Both the position numbers and the translations under genes were made by a program. Below, piece by piece: positions 32,050-42,063 of a stretch of 64,000 bases of DNA. Origin of the DNA: Oreohelix idahoensis (Eukaryota > Mollusca > Gastropoda > Stylommatophora > Oreohelicidae). How positions within the stretch are numbered: position 1 is the stretch's first letter; every line of letters starts with the position of its first letter. Under the pieces are notes generated by a model that saw nothing but the letters and a program-made list of their open reading frames with translations, made no database searches and was not told the DNA's origin. The stretch covers positions 202,537-266,536 of the forward strand of contig JAMPIV010011344.1 of the NCBI GenBank assembly GCA_024509875.1, given 5' to 3'.

Positions 32050-34092
32050 ATGGCCGACTTGGCAAAATTTCGATCTGCTGCTGTACAGACTGCGAAAGAG
32101 TTAGGAATGGACGGACAAATTATGATTGCTTATGTCACGGCTGAATGTGACAAATATATTGAACGGGAAGAAAGAAGATTAGAAAAAGAGGCCGAAAGAA
32201 AGTTAGAGGCTGAGACTAAGAGGTTGCAGATTGAGGCTAAGAGGTTGCAGATTGAGGCTGAGGCTAAGAGGTTGCAGATTGAGGCTGACAAAGAGGCTAA
32301 AGCATTGGAAGCCGAGGAAAGAAGACAGGCTGCAGAAAGAGAAGAGAAGAGATTAGCTGCAGAGAGGGAAGCCGAGGAAAGAAGATTGACTGCAGAAAGG
32401 GAAGCAGAAGATAAAAGATTACAAAGGGAACACGAGTTACGACTAAGGGAGTTTGAGTTTCAAGGCCATGCTCCTGAAAATGGGGCCAGTCCCTTTACCT
32501 CTGATGCTACTGCTAGTCAGGGAGCCTCAACCTCAGCTATGAATTTTCATTTAGATCATTTCGTTGAGAAAGACGATGATATTGAGAGCTATCTAAATAG
32601 ATATGAACTATTGGCTACCACATATGGGTTAGAGAGAGAAAGGTGGAGCTTAAAGTTATCTCAAGGTCTTCGTGGGGCAGCTTATGAAGTTTTTGCCAAA
32701 ATGAGCAGAGGTGATCAGGAAAATTATGACATGCTAAAGCAGGCTCTTTTGTTAAGATATGAAAAGAACGCAGAATTTTATAGGAAAAAATTTAGGAATG
32801 CTAAACTACTGTCAGGTGAAACCTATCACCAGTTCTCTGCACGAATAGAGACATACTTGGAGAAATGGACTTCTCTGGGGAAAACCCAAGATCTTAAGGA
32901 AATGGTCCTTATAGAACAACTAAGAGAGTCCATGGCTCCAGACCTGAGAAAGTTTCTCATGGAACAAGGTGCAGAGAGGCTGGGTGAGTTGCTAAATGTT
33001 GCTGAAAGGTATCAAGCAGCTCAGGCAGAGGTATCAGGTAACAAAAAGAAACAGTTGGAAAATTTTAGGGCACCACAGAACTTTAATAAATTTGATCCTA
33101 GGGATCAAAACAAAGGTAAGCACCAATTTGATAGGCCACGGTATGACAATAAAAATAAAACCCCACAATTCGATGAAAGGAAATATGATGAAAGAAAATC
33201 TTTCAACCAAGGGAAAAGGTGGTGTAAAAATTGTCAGATGAACAATCATGACACTGACCGTTGCAGAAGGAACCCTATTGTAATGGCCACCCTTCAGGTC
33301 AGGTCGACCTCAAGAAAGGAGGAGGATATTATGTTAGATACCACTCCAGAAGAGATGAGGAAGGCACAGGCTGGGGATAAAACCCTCAAGCCTTGTTTCA
33401 GGAAATTGTCAACTTGTCATACAACTCCAGGCAAGGGAGATTTTTACATGAAAAACAAGTTGATGTATAGGAAGACTGGAGCTAGATCCAAAGGTCAGGG
33501 ACAGCTGGTACTTCCTAAAAGATATAGGGCAGACTTAATAAGGAGCCTACATGTGAAACCAGATGGGGACCATGAGAAAATAGGTACCATCATCCAAAAG
33601 GTGGCTCACAATTATTATTGGCCCAAGGCAAGATGGGACATTGAGAATTTTGTAGAAAGGTGTAGCATAGCACATGAGGGAACACCCACAAGTGGGAACA
33701 TTGATCAGGACCTGGACACGCCACGGGGCAAAATTAGGCCTGACAATAAAAAAAATAAATTTGATAAAGTGGACCAAATGGAATGGGAAGCCCCTTTTCA
33801 CGGACAAGCTTCACTTAACTGTTTTACAATGGCCACTATGCGGAGAGTGCAAAAAGATGTCTTACCCCAGGATAAGCCGAAAATCCCTCAATCGGACTTA
33901 AACAAACTGGAGGAAGAGGATGTAGAGAGGAAATCTCTCATCAAGAATTCTAAGTGGGGAGACAGCCCCAAGAAAAGAATTGGTAGCGGTCGTTTTGTGA
34001 CTGATAATTCTGGGAAGAAAAAAATCATCACTATAGCGCTTCGAGTGGAAGAGACCATACCGGTGCATGGACAAATAGGTCCACAAAATTAA
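32050..34092 (+). CDS. Gag fused to a partial integrase and an unassigned segment
   Basis: A 680-residue intact frame from an ATG with A at -3. Residues ~35-140 are a long Glu/Lys/Arg coiled coil with repeated KRLQIEAE units. Residues ~170-345 form the capsid region, whose end (YRKKFRNAKLLSGETYHQFS, LIEQLRESMAPDLRKFL, ELLNVAERYQAA) has the SCAN-like helical pattern known from Gmr1-type Gags. A zinc knuckle CKNCQMNNHDTDRC (C-x2-C-x4-H-x4-C) follows at ~391-404. There is no protease DSG. Residues ~500-540 are the integrase H-H-C-C zinc domain (LHVKPDGDHEKIG, FVERC), but the last Cys is lost. Residues ~543-680 (from EGTPTSGN) replace the expected integrase core and have no motif I know. The same segment occurs in the Gypsy fragment at 58121-58549. 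Confidence 0.75.
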   Translation: MADLAKFRSAAVQTAKELGMDGQIMIAYVTAECDKYIEREERRLEKEAERKLEAETKRLQIEAKRLQIEAEAKRLQIEADKEAKALEAEERRQAAEREEKRLAAEREAEERRLTAEREAEDKRLQREHELRLREFEFQGHAPENGASPFTSDATASQGASTSAMNFHLDHFVEKDDDIESYLNRYELLATTYGLERERWSLKLSQGLRGAAYEVFAKMSRGDQENYDMLKQALLLRYEKNAEFYRKKFRNAKLLSGETYHQFSARIETYLEKWTSLGKTQDLKEMVLIEQLRESMAPDLRKFLMEQGAERLGELLNVAERYQAAQAEVSGNKKKQLENFRAPQNFNKFDPRDQNKGKHQFDRPRYDNKNKTPQFDERKYDERKSFNQGKRWCKNCQMNNHDTDRCRRNPIVMATLQVRSTSRKEEDIMLDTTPEEMRKAQAGDKTLKPCFRKLSTCHTTPGKGDFYMKNKLMYRKTGARSKGQGQLVLPKRYRADLIRSLHVKPDGDHEKIGTIIQKVAHNYYWPKARWDIENFVERCSIAHEGTPTSGNIDQDLDTPRGKIRPDNKKNKFDKVDQMEWEAPFHGQASLNCFTMATMRRVQKDVLPQDKPKIPQSDLNKLEEEDVERKSLIKNSKWGDSPKKRIGSGRFVTDNSGKKKIITIALRVEETIPVHGQIGPQN

Positions 34093-34095
34093 AGG

Positions 34096-35044
34096 TCCAT
34101 ATGTAACGCTGTTAAGAACGTGGACTGATGAAAAAGCAGAGGAAAATATTACATCCTCATACCAATATGTGAATGAGCTGACCACTCGTTTAAAAACTGG
34201 CTGGAAACTTGCCAATGAAAATTTGAAACAAGCCAGGAAGAAACATGCTGCCTATTATAACAGGAAAGCTAAAGACAGAGATTTGGCTGTGGGAGAGAAG
34301 GTACTGCTTCTTCTCCCCGGTAGTCAGAATAAGTTACAAATTGGATGGCAAGGTCCATATACAGTTCTAGAGAAGGTGTCTAGAACAAATTATAAGATAG
34401 ATAAGAAGGGGAAAGAAAAAATCTATCATGTGAATCTCCTGAAGAAATATTTGGAAAGAGAACATCAGGAAGAGACACACTTGTTGACCTTGTCCATTGC
34501 CATGGAGATGAAAAAGGAACCACTTTCATCATTTGAATATCCATTACACCCCTGTGAGACAGCGGCACAGGTGAAAATCAGTACACATTTAACGAAAACT
34601 CAGAAAGAGAGAGTGCAACAGGTTCTAGATACTCATACAGAGGTGTTAACAGACCGACCTGGGCATACAAACTTATTGGAATATGATATGAAACTGATAG
34701 ACCCCACACCTGTCTGTATGAAACCATATTCGATTCCTTTTGCTAAGGAGAAAGCTTTGAAGGAAGAGATAGACTATTTGTTGAAGGAAGGAATTATTTC
34801 ACACAGTGAATCTTCGTATAGTTCCGGTGTTGTACTCTTAAGGAAGCCCTCTGGAGAACATAGACTCTGTATAGATTACAGGAGACTGAATGCTATTACA
34901 GAAGGACAGGTGGATCCATTGCCGGATACAAATCAGTTGTTTGCCAGACTAAATAAAGCTAAATATTTCTCAAGGGTGGATCTGAGTAAAGGCTACTATC
35001 AGATTCCAGTAAAACCTGAGATCAGACAAAATTGTTGGATGTAA
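34096..35044 (+). pseudogene. Integrase C-terminal tail and truncated reverse transcriptase
   Basis: In the +1 frame relative to the Gag frame. It opens with GPYVTLLRTWTDEKAEENIT, the end of an integrase core region. An ATG at 34169 starts the longest ATG frame. The GPY/F tail follows (LQIGWQGPYTVLEKVSRTNY, YHVNLLKKYL). RT begins near 34700 (PYSIPFAKEKALKEEIDYLL, VVLLRKPSGEHRLCIDYRRL) and reaches the first catalytic Asp in SRVDLSKGYYQI. It then stops at 35042 before the FMDD active-site motif. The relative at 56754-58058 continues through FMDD, so this copy is truncated and cannot polymerise. Confidence 0.8.
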
Positions 35045-35490
35045 ACAATTCGGAGGAACGTAATGAATCCCTGAGTTGCCTCTTTGATTGAGGATATTCC
35101 GAATGTTTCATACAGGCTAATAAGAAGATTATGGGATCCACTACGAAAACTCTGCTATCACCAGGTATATGTTATCTCCTCATAACGTACATTTTGAGGA
35201 AAATCTAATGTTCTCTGGACATGTCATTGCGCAGACTCAGAGAAGAGAAATGGTGAATACGGGTTGTGAAGCAGCATTAAGACAAGCAGTCACACTTGCG
35301 GCTGTTCAGTAACATAACCGAAAAATATTATTGGTTGTAGAGGTCTGAGGCAGATTTCATGAGTAGTGCTTACTCTGAATGGACCCAACTACATAAAACC
35401 ATGATAGCACAACAGCAGAGTAAAGTCAAGTTGACTTACATTTATCTATGTGTATATAGAATAAAGGACTGACATAAGATGTCTGTTTTA
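35045..35490 (+). pseudogene. Degraded RT/RNase H remnant before the 3' LTR
   Basis: About 450 bases with many stops. One frame reads LIRRLWDPLRKLCY, which matches MMRKLLDPLKNPCI of the relative at 57.1 kb, so RT sequence continues but with internal deletions. No RNase H motif is recognisable. Confidence 0.55.
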
Positions 35491-35500
35491 AGAGGGGAGA
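35491..35500 (+). promoter_or_regulatory. Polypurine tract
   Basis: AGAGGGGAGA lies immediately before the 3' LTR, as required for plus-strand priming. Confidence 0.75.
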
Positions 35501-37936
35501 TGTCGTGAAATATTCTAATCCACATATATAAATTATCAGGTAAATGTAAAGCCTAACACATAACTTCAATAAAAGGAAAGAAGAATGGTAAAGAACAGTG
35601 CTGTCACAATGACTGTACTCGAAATCCCCCTTGTTTTCTCCTTCGTCTGCAAATTGTAACGTTTCACGTTGATAGTAAAAGCCTACTGCTTCAATACCCG
35701 CTTTCTACGATAAAACATGTGCTGCATTTCTAAGAAAAACCTTGAGATACGCAAGTTGACCTAGATTTAAAATTCCATTCATGTCATTTTATACACTACG
35801 TTACCAAAAAAAAAAAAAACGAAAGACAGATGGACTAAAGATAGAAAGAAAGGGAGAGGCTGAAAGCCGGAACGCAGGCAATACTACCACAGTCGCGCGA
35901 TACACAATTGCTGCCATCACGCGTGTAAGGCCACAAGCACTAGTTTTTTTTTTTTTCAAATCGACAGTGATAAAACGAGAGTTAGGTTTTAAAAAACTTA
36001 CAAAACGCTTATTAGGAAACATGACATTCTACTGTTTTATGTCTGAAATCCTGACATTAGTATGACAGTACAGCAGACACCCTAAAGTTTGGAAGTGAGG
36101 AGGTGGCAACAGCACGACTATCCTGGAAGAAAATGCATATTTTGAACGCAGCCACTTAGCTCCTTTAAATTTGTATATTTGGGTTCCTTAGGACTTGCTG
36201 ACAAATAATATGTTAAACGTTACGCAAATAGTCTAGGAAATAACAAATTATAGCCAAAAGAAATAGTGAGGGATGTCAGACAACACCCAAATCAGAATCG
36301 CTCAGTGGCAGATTTTCAACACACCATTGTACGGGAAATAGGCTGACATGTTACCTCCTATTTGATTGGCGGAAAATAAATGTAAGGCTAAACACGATTA
36401 GTCGGACTATAAATACTACTTCTTTGTTGTTAGGGGAAACGTGAGTAGGAGTACTTTTTTGAAAAGCTGTGTAAACATGGCATGATTGGTTAGACCTGCC
36501 AATATAGTCAATCAGAGGCGTCAGGTCAGCACCACATTTGCAAATAAACTTACTACAGAACCAGTGCGTTGAGCGCCAGTGCATATTTTTCTAAATAAAA
36601 GCCTGGGACATCGGCAGATCGAAATTGTGCTATATTCATTGCCAGTCAACGTAATTCTGTATTATTTCCATGAATTGTGGTAAGCTTGAAATATTTGATA
36701 TCTTTTTAATGAAAATTGAATGTAAATTGATAATTTATGTCTGTATATATGTGTGGTTCAGTAGCGAACATGAGGTAAAGCCTATATAGTGCTCCAGCCT
36801 GAACAGAAGGTGTCGGAGGAAAGTGAAACTAAATGGAATTGCCAAACAGTACACTGACACCTATATTATTGACTAGAAAGAAATAATGCTGGAATTGCAG
36901 AGGCGTAATAACCATTAGGGAGGAATATACTGGTGAAAATTGTTTCAGATGAAGATAGCAGTTGGCCTACCGCTCTGAACTCAGTGTTTGTTATGTATTG
37001 TGCTCAGTGTAGAAATAGAGTATAAATTAGTTCTGAAGTAGGAGGTACAACCTTCTTGTTTCAGGGACTGTGGTCCTAAAGTTATTGAGCAGCACCTGGT
37101 CAGAGCTTTGCTGAATCCAGAGGCGGACAGCATACTCCTTGGTCCATATAGCAAACAGTGAGGTGTCTCCAGAACACAGGGGAGCAATCGAGCAGAGGAG
37201 TCTTTTCCTGCCGCCATCACGAAAGATAAGCCTATGTGGCCAGCGGAGCTCAACATTATGTAACCCCATCGTAAACTGACATTGTATAAAAATAAGAGGG
37301 GAAATTAATTGTTTTAATGAACGGAACTGAGAACATCTCCAATACTAGTTCCAACAGAAACAAACACTTGAAGTCATGATGACAAATAACAACATAGCTT
37401 GAAAAAACAAAACCAGTATTACCTCATATTACTACTACACAACTGACACACATAGGATAATATTAATAAAATATGTCACTACAAGATTCATATTGATAAA
37501 TTCTGTACATATAACTTGTAATTAAAATTGATTGTGATTCCTGGTTTACTTTGTATTTGAATCAGGACACATATATATTAGTGACAGTAATTAATACATA
37601 TTTATATTTGAAAATTTACCAGTGCCTCATTTAAGAATAGTCTTATAGAGTGTTAAATGTGTGTGAGTGTCACAGTGTTGTCACGTGTGGTGGAATAAAT
37701 TAAATTGTTTATCTGTCTGTTGTTGTTGTGACTTACACTTCATCATATACATACCCTAGACATTCAACGTAGTCATCACAATATTCCAGAATAATTCCGA
37801 CTGAGGTATAAATATGTGGTAGCAAGTAAGGTCATCTGTAATACACTACCCTTATTAGATACAGATACCTTCACAGCTGATCTCAGTCAGTACACTAAGT
37901 CCCCTATAAATATTTATAATATCCCACTTTACCACA
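35501..37936 (+). repeat. 3' LTR (2436 bp)
   Basis: Near-identical copy of 29447-31877. Differences I saw: a patch near 35685-35715, a longer A run at 35808, a longer T run at 35944, and single-base changes such as at 36463, 36716 and 37798. Confidence 0.92.
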
Positions 37937-37941
37937 GATGG
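37937..37941. other. 5-bp target-site duplication (GATGG), right
   Basis: Exact repeat of 29442-29446. Removing one copy and the Gypsy element restores the mariner reading frame across the junction. Confidence 0.85.
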
Positions 37942-38631
37942 GTTCCTCGAAGTCTCACAAATGGCCACCGATTGCAAAGGAAAGCAATTTCTTCTGAATT
38001 GTTGGAGCGTTTCAGTGCTGATGGAGAGAACTTTTTGGCTAAGATCGTTACAGGTGACGAAACCTGGGCACATCATTTTGAACCTGAGACAAAAAGACAG
38101 TCAATGGAGTTGCATCATCCGTAATCACCAAGAAGAAAGAAATTCAAGACAATTCCTTCAGCTGGAAAGGTCATGATCACTGTCTTTTGGGACATTGAAG
38201 GTGTGATTCTTGTGGACGTTATGCCAAGAGGATAGACAATCAATTCGCAAGCTTACATTAAGACATTGAAAAAACTCAATCAACGTTTTCACAGAGTTCG
38301 GCCGCACAAGAATCCAGCAGACCTGCTTCTCCTTCACGACAATGCGCGCCCTTACACAAGTCTGGCAACACGGGAAGCAATCACCAAATTGGGTTGGACT
38401 GTACTACCCCATCCACCCTATAGTCCCGATTTGGCACCCTCTGATTTTCATCTGTTTGGTCCACTTAAAGATGCACTCCGTGGGACAAGGTTTGAAGATT
38501 ATGAAGGAGTGATTCATGCAGCGAAGAAATGGCTACATGATCAAGACAAAATCTGGTACGGGCTAGGAATACATACACTTGTTTCGCGCTGGCATAAAGC
38601 CGTACAAGTTGATGGGGATTATTTTGAATAA
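37937..38631 (+). pseudogene. Mariner transposase, segment 2 (catalytic domain)
   Basis: One frame runs from the TSD to 38631 with two in-frame stops (TAA at 38122, TAG at 38233). It starts WVPRSLTNGHRLQRK and carries the first catalytic Asp in TGDETWAHHFEP. It also has the second in LLLLHDNARP and the third in PHPPYSPDLAPSDFHLFGPL. Thirty-four residues separate the last two, the D,D34D signature of mariner. It ends with LVSRWHKAVQVDGDYFE, the usual mariner C-terminus. This cut-and-paste transposase would act on its own inverted repeats at TA sites. It is dead from the two stops and the 8.5-kb Gypsy insertion. Confidence 0.9.
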
Positions 38632-38718
38632 TACCGATGTTTACATGACATATCCATGTATATTGTGTATAAATTTCATGCTTTTTGAATAAACAGCTCC
38701 TGAGAAAAACGATGTGGT

Positions 38719-38746
38719 GCATTACTTTCTGAACGCCCCTCGTATA
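38719..38746 (-). repeat. Mariner 3' terminal inverted repeat
   Basis: The stretch with 'actttctgaacgcccctcgta' followed by TA has the form of a mariner end (typical opposite end: 'tacgaggggcgttcagaaag'). It lies ~90 bases after the transposase stop. The matching 5' end was not found upstream of 29386. Confidence 0.65.
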
Positions 38747-38749
38747 TAG

Positions 38750-40760
38750 TAGTATATATATACCTCCCATGCACACACACATAAGTGACTACAATAGAAA
38801 CACAGACGTGAACCTATGACAATGAAAATATAGATAATTGGGAACGAACTGACCGCCACACTGATTAAGTTTAAATGTGAAGTTTAATTATCAAAATAAA
38901 CTTCCATCACAACATATAAGATTACATCGAACGTATACAAATAGTCATAAAGTCAATAAATTGCTACAATAATGATAGACCCATTGGTATGATCCTTTCC
39001 CTCGATGTATAGCCCACAGTCCTGTTAGAAGAAAAGTGATAGCCCCAAAGAGTCACGGATACATATGATTTAGTCTAAGATTTCCCTTTACAGGTATGAA
39101 CAGACTTGGATACTCTGATCTATCCTAAGGAAAAATATTGTTAGCAACAACACTTGCATAAAGAAATTTAAGACAGCAAAAAATGGGTGCCAAAATACAA
39201 CAATAAAAGAATCGCTCAGTCCTGCATTCACTCTATTCATTCAGCCGAGATCACGTGCCTTTCGTTCTTACTTACAGCTTTGGTAGCAACTTCTGGAAAC
39301 ACAAATTTTAGGACATGCACATACAGACTCTCCAATGGTTAGACATTGGCCAAGGGAACCCCAGCTCCAAAAAAGATAGGTTGAATTCGCTTCTTCAGGG
39401 AACGTTTCCTTGGTATTTCTTATTAGGGATATCTGGTTCTGTCACATTAAAATTGTCCAGGCACGAACGTTAACAGCGAGCCAAGTGTCAATAGCTTAGA
39501 TTTCTAGCAGCTAGGAATGTCAGGTAACTGCCTTCTCTCAGTATAGGATTTTATTTGGTCACACCACATACTAGTCACAACTCCGTCGGAATGTTTATTG
39601 ATTGTAATATTTTACTTGCCACAAGGGCTGAAATGTACTTGAGGTTTCTCTCAGGAAGAATTAAATCTGGCGCGATAGGCCAGTTACTTTATTTAAATCT
39701 TAAAGTTTATGGAATGGGTACTCTGTCGTTCTGGATGCCAATGCAATGCCAGACAGGTTTTACTTTCTACACCCAAGTCTTTAAGAATAAAATGTTTATG
39801 TTCTTCACAGATACTACTCAGTACTCAACGCTGGCAAAGTTGGGTCACCCCAGTTTCACTGAATAAAGAGAAAACAACATATAAAATACTTATACATACT
39901 ATTCCCTCGGTTATAACTTACATTATAAACTGCAAGCGTAGAGCTTGTCTTATCATTTAAATCTCCCGTGAAATAAGTTATATTCACAAAATCAGTCATC
40001 GTGAATTAGAAATACATACGTATTTCGTCAATACTCAGTGATGAATCAGTGCAGTTATAAGTTAGTTTAAAAAAATATTCTCGACTGAGTATTTAGCAGT
40101 TAAATTAAATTTATTTATAGCTGCATGAGTTTAAGCTAGAAATTATAATTTATTCTGTTTTCCACTGAAACACGTCCCTAGAGAATATAACAGACTTATA
40201 AATTAATTTCTTCTGGACAAAAGAAAACTAGTGAAATATAATAGGCGATTTATCACTAAAACACTCAATTCTACTAGATATATAATAATTACCTCCACTC
40301 AGAACTACAGGCGATCGCACAAACTTAGAATGATACGCTTATATTTATTGGGAGTCTAGAAGCTCGGCAAAATTTCCGAAGCAAACTCATACTTCGCTAT
40401 ACAGCTTATTCTCTTTAACACGAAACAACCTGTCTACTGCAAATTTGGAGAACAGAATGAAGTCACGTTTAAACTCCTGCTAGGATATATGAAACAGACA
40501 AAGCATCACACGTTATTTCGAAATCCGAAATAGCGCCGGTATCTCCCCCTCTCCTAACACTTCACATTAACTCAGAAGCCTGCCATAACCTGTCAAACGC
40601 GTCTTCGACACCTCCGTCTAACTATTCTCATTCCTGAGCACTGCATGAGGCGCCGTACACACCTCATTCCGAGAACTTTAGCCGAAGAAACCTCGTGTCA
40701 GATGGAAATGCTAGACTCTATGTCTGCCATCCCATGTCTATCGAGACGGATTTCACAGTG
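38750..40760. other. No recognisable feature
   Basis: AT-rich non-coding sequence with no repeat partner in the window and no domain-bearing frame. The open frames near 39555-39960 are unsupported. Confidence 0.4.
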
Positions 40761-40886
40761 GTTCGTCTAGTGCCGGTCCCAAGCCCGGATGAAAAAGGAG
40801 GAGGGCGGCCTGCATGGAGGCCGTAAGGAGGCAGCCCCTCCACCATGCAAAGGCACAACAGGCCAATCACCTGTTTGCTTTAAATC

Positions 40887-41894
40887 ATGATTACGCGAAC
40901 TACAAGAGAGAAAATCGGACTGATTCTAAAGGCGACGAACTGGAACGGACTACGGACTACGACTTATGGAACTTGGAACACAAGAAGTATAAATGGGAAG
41001 GAAGAGGAGCTGGTGGAAGAGATGAGGAAAGCAAAACTAGAAATCCTGGCTATAACGGAAACGAAGAAAAAAGGACAAGGAGTCATGGATCTCGATGGCA
41101 ACACGTTGCTCTACAGTGGTGTACCCATATCTGAAAGAGCTAAAGGGGGCGTGGGTTGCATTGTGGCCCAAAATCAAAAAGATAGTATCAAGGGATGGAA
41201 CTTTGTCTCGGAGCGCATTATGGTTGTAAAACTAAAAGAAGGAGAAACCATAGTCAACCTGGTCATAGTGTATGGGCCAAATGAGGATGAGAGAGCAGAG
41301 GTCAAGGAGGAATTCTTCGAGCTGCTTCAAAGGACAGTGGATGACTGCCTAGATGAAGTTATTATGCTCGGAGATTTTAATGCCAGAGTTGGAAATGACC
41401 ATGCTAGATGGGGTGGAGTTATCGGAAGATATGGAGAAGATACTCTCAATGACAATGGAAAGCGACTCCTTAGATTCTGCAGTGAGCAGAATCTGATCAT
41501 TACAAACACAAAGTTCCCACATAAGCGCATACATGCATACACTAGATGGGAACCAACCAAGAATGAGAAGTCAGTGATCGACTATGCCATTGTTCGGAGA
41601 AGCTCATTCAGATATGTCCGAGATGCAAGAGTCTGGAGGGGGCCAGAGATTGGAAGTGATCACTACCTGCTAACAATCAAACGAACAACTGAAGGAGTTG
41701 CTCAGCCTAGGAACTGCCCAACATCACGCAAGAAACCAAGTGAACGAGCAGGAGAAATGAGCATTAGGACCTACAAGCTGAGAGAGCCAGAAATTAAGAC
41801 CAGATATCAGGGGCTTATTGCTACAGCAGTGAGCAACACAGAAGAACGACCTGATGACTTGGAACCCTCTGGAATAAATTCAAGGATATCATAA
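40887..41894 (+). pseudogene. LINE AP endonuclease domain (copy B)
   Basis: A 335-codon frame. The real domain starts near GTWNTRSINGKEEEL (residue ~33), the N-terminal Asn-containing motif of APE-type LINE endonucleases. The catalytic landmarks follow: ITETKK with the metal-binding Glu (~57), VIVYGPNED, MLGDFNARVG (GDFNA), VIDYAIV and GSDHYLL (SDH). Together they cut the target DNA strand to expose a primer. A one-base deletion near 41866, relative to copy C, moves the following linker out of frame, so the frame ends early at 41894. Confidence 0.85.
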
Positions 41895-42063
41895 AGACAG
41901 CTGCTGCAGAAGCATGCGGTGAAGTCCGACTTGGGAACCAGAGAAATAGGACACCTTGGTGGACAGAGGAAGTCAAAGAGAAAATAAGAGAGAAGAAAAT
42001 GGCATGGAAACAATACTTAGGAGCTAAAAACACAACAGGACAAATGGAAAATATAGAGAATAT

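Larger units (their letters stand above)
29447..37936 (+). mobile_element. Ty3/Gypsy element, Gmr1-like, non-autonomous (8.5 kb)
   Basis: Two 2.43-kb LTRs in direct orientation, TG...CA ends, TSD GATGG, primer-binding and polypurine sites, and an internal region of 3.6 kb. The internal order is Gag, integrase zinc-binding piece, an unassigned segment, integrase GPY/F tail, then a truncated reverse transcriptase. Integrase parts before RT is the order known for the Gmr1 lineage of Ty3/Gypsy, the reverse of the usual RT-then-integrase order. Protease, the integrase DDE core, the RT active site and RNase H are missing. The LTRs differ by roughly ten single bases, one short patch near 29630/35685 and some homopolymer lengths. 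It is therefore a young insertion of a defective element. It sits inside a mariner transposase. Confidence 0.85.

Noticed and set aside
32050..34092. Two conserved frames in the Gypsy copies as evidence for programmed frameshifting between the unassigned segment and the integrase tail
   Set aside because: The shift is +1 in the 8.5-kb copy and -1 in the minus-strand copy, so it is not a conserved signal.
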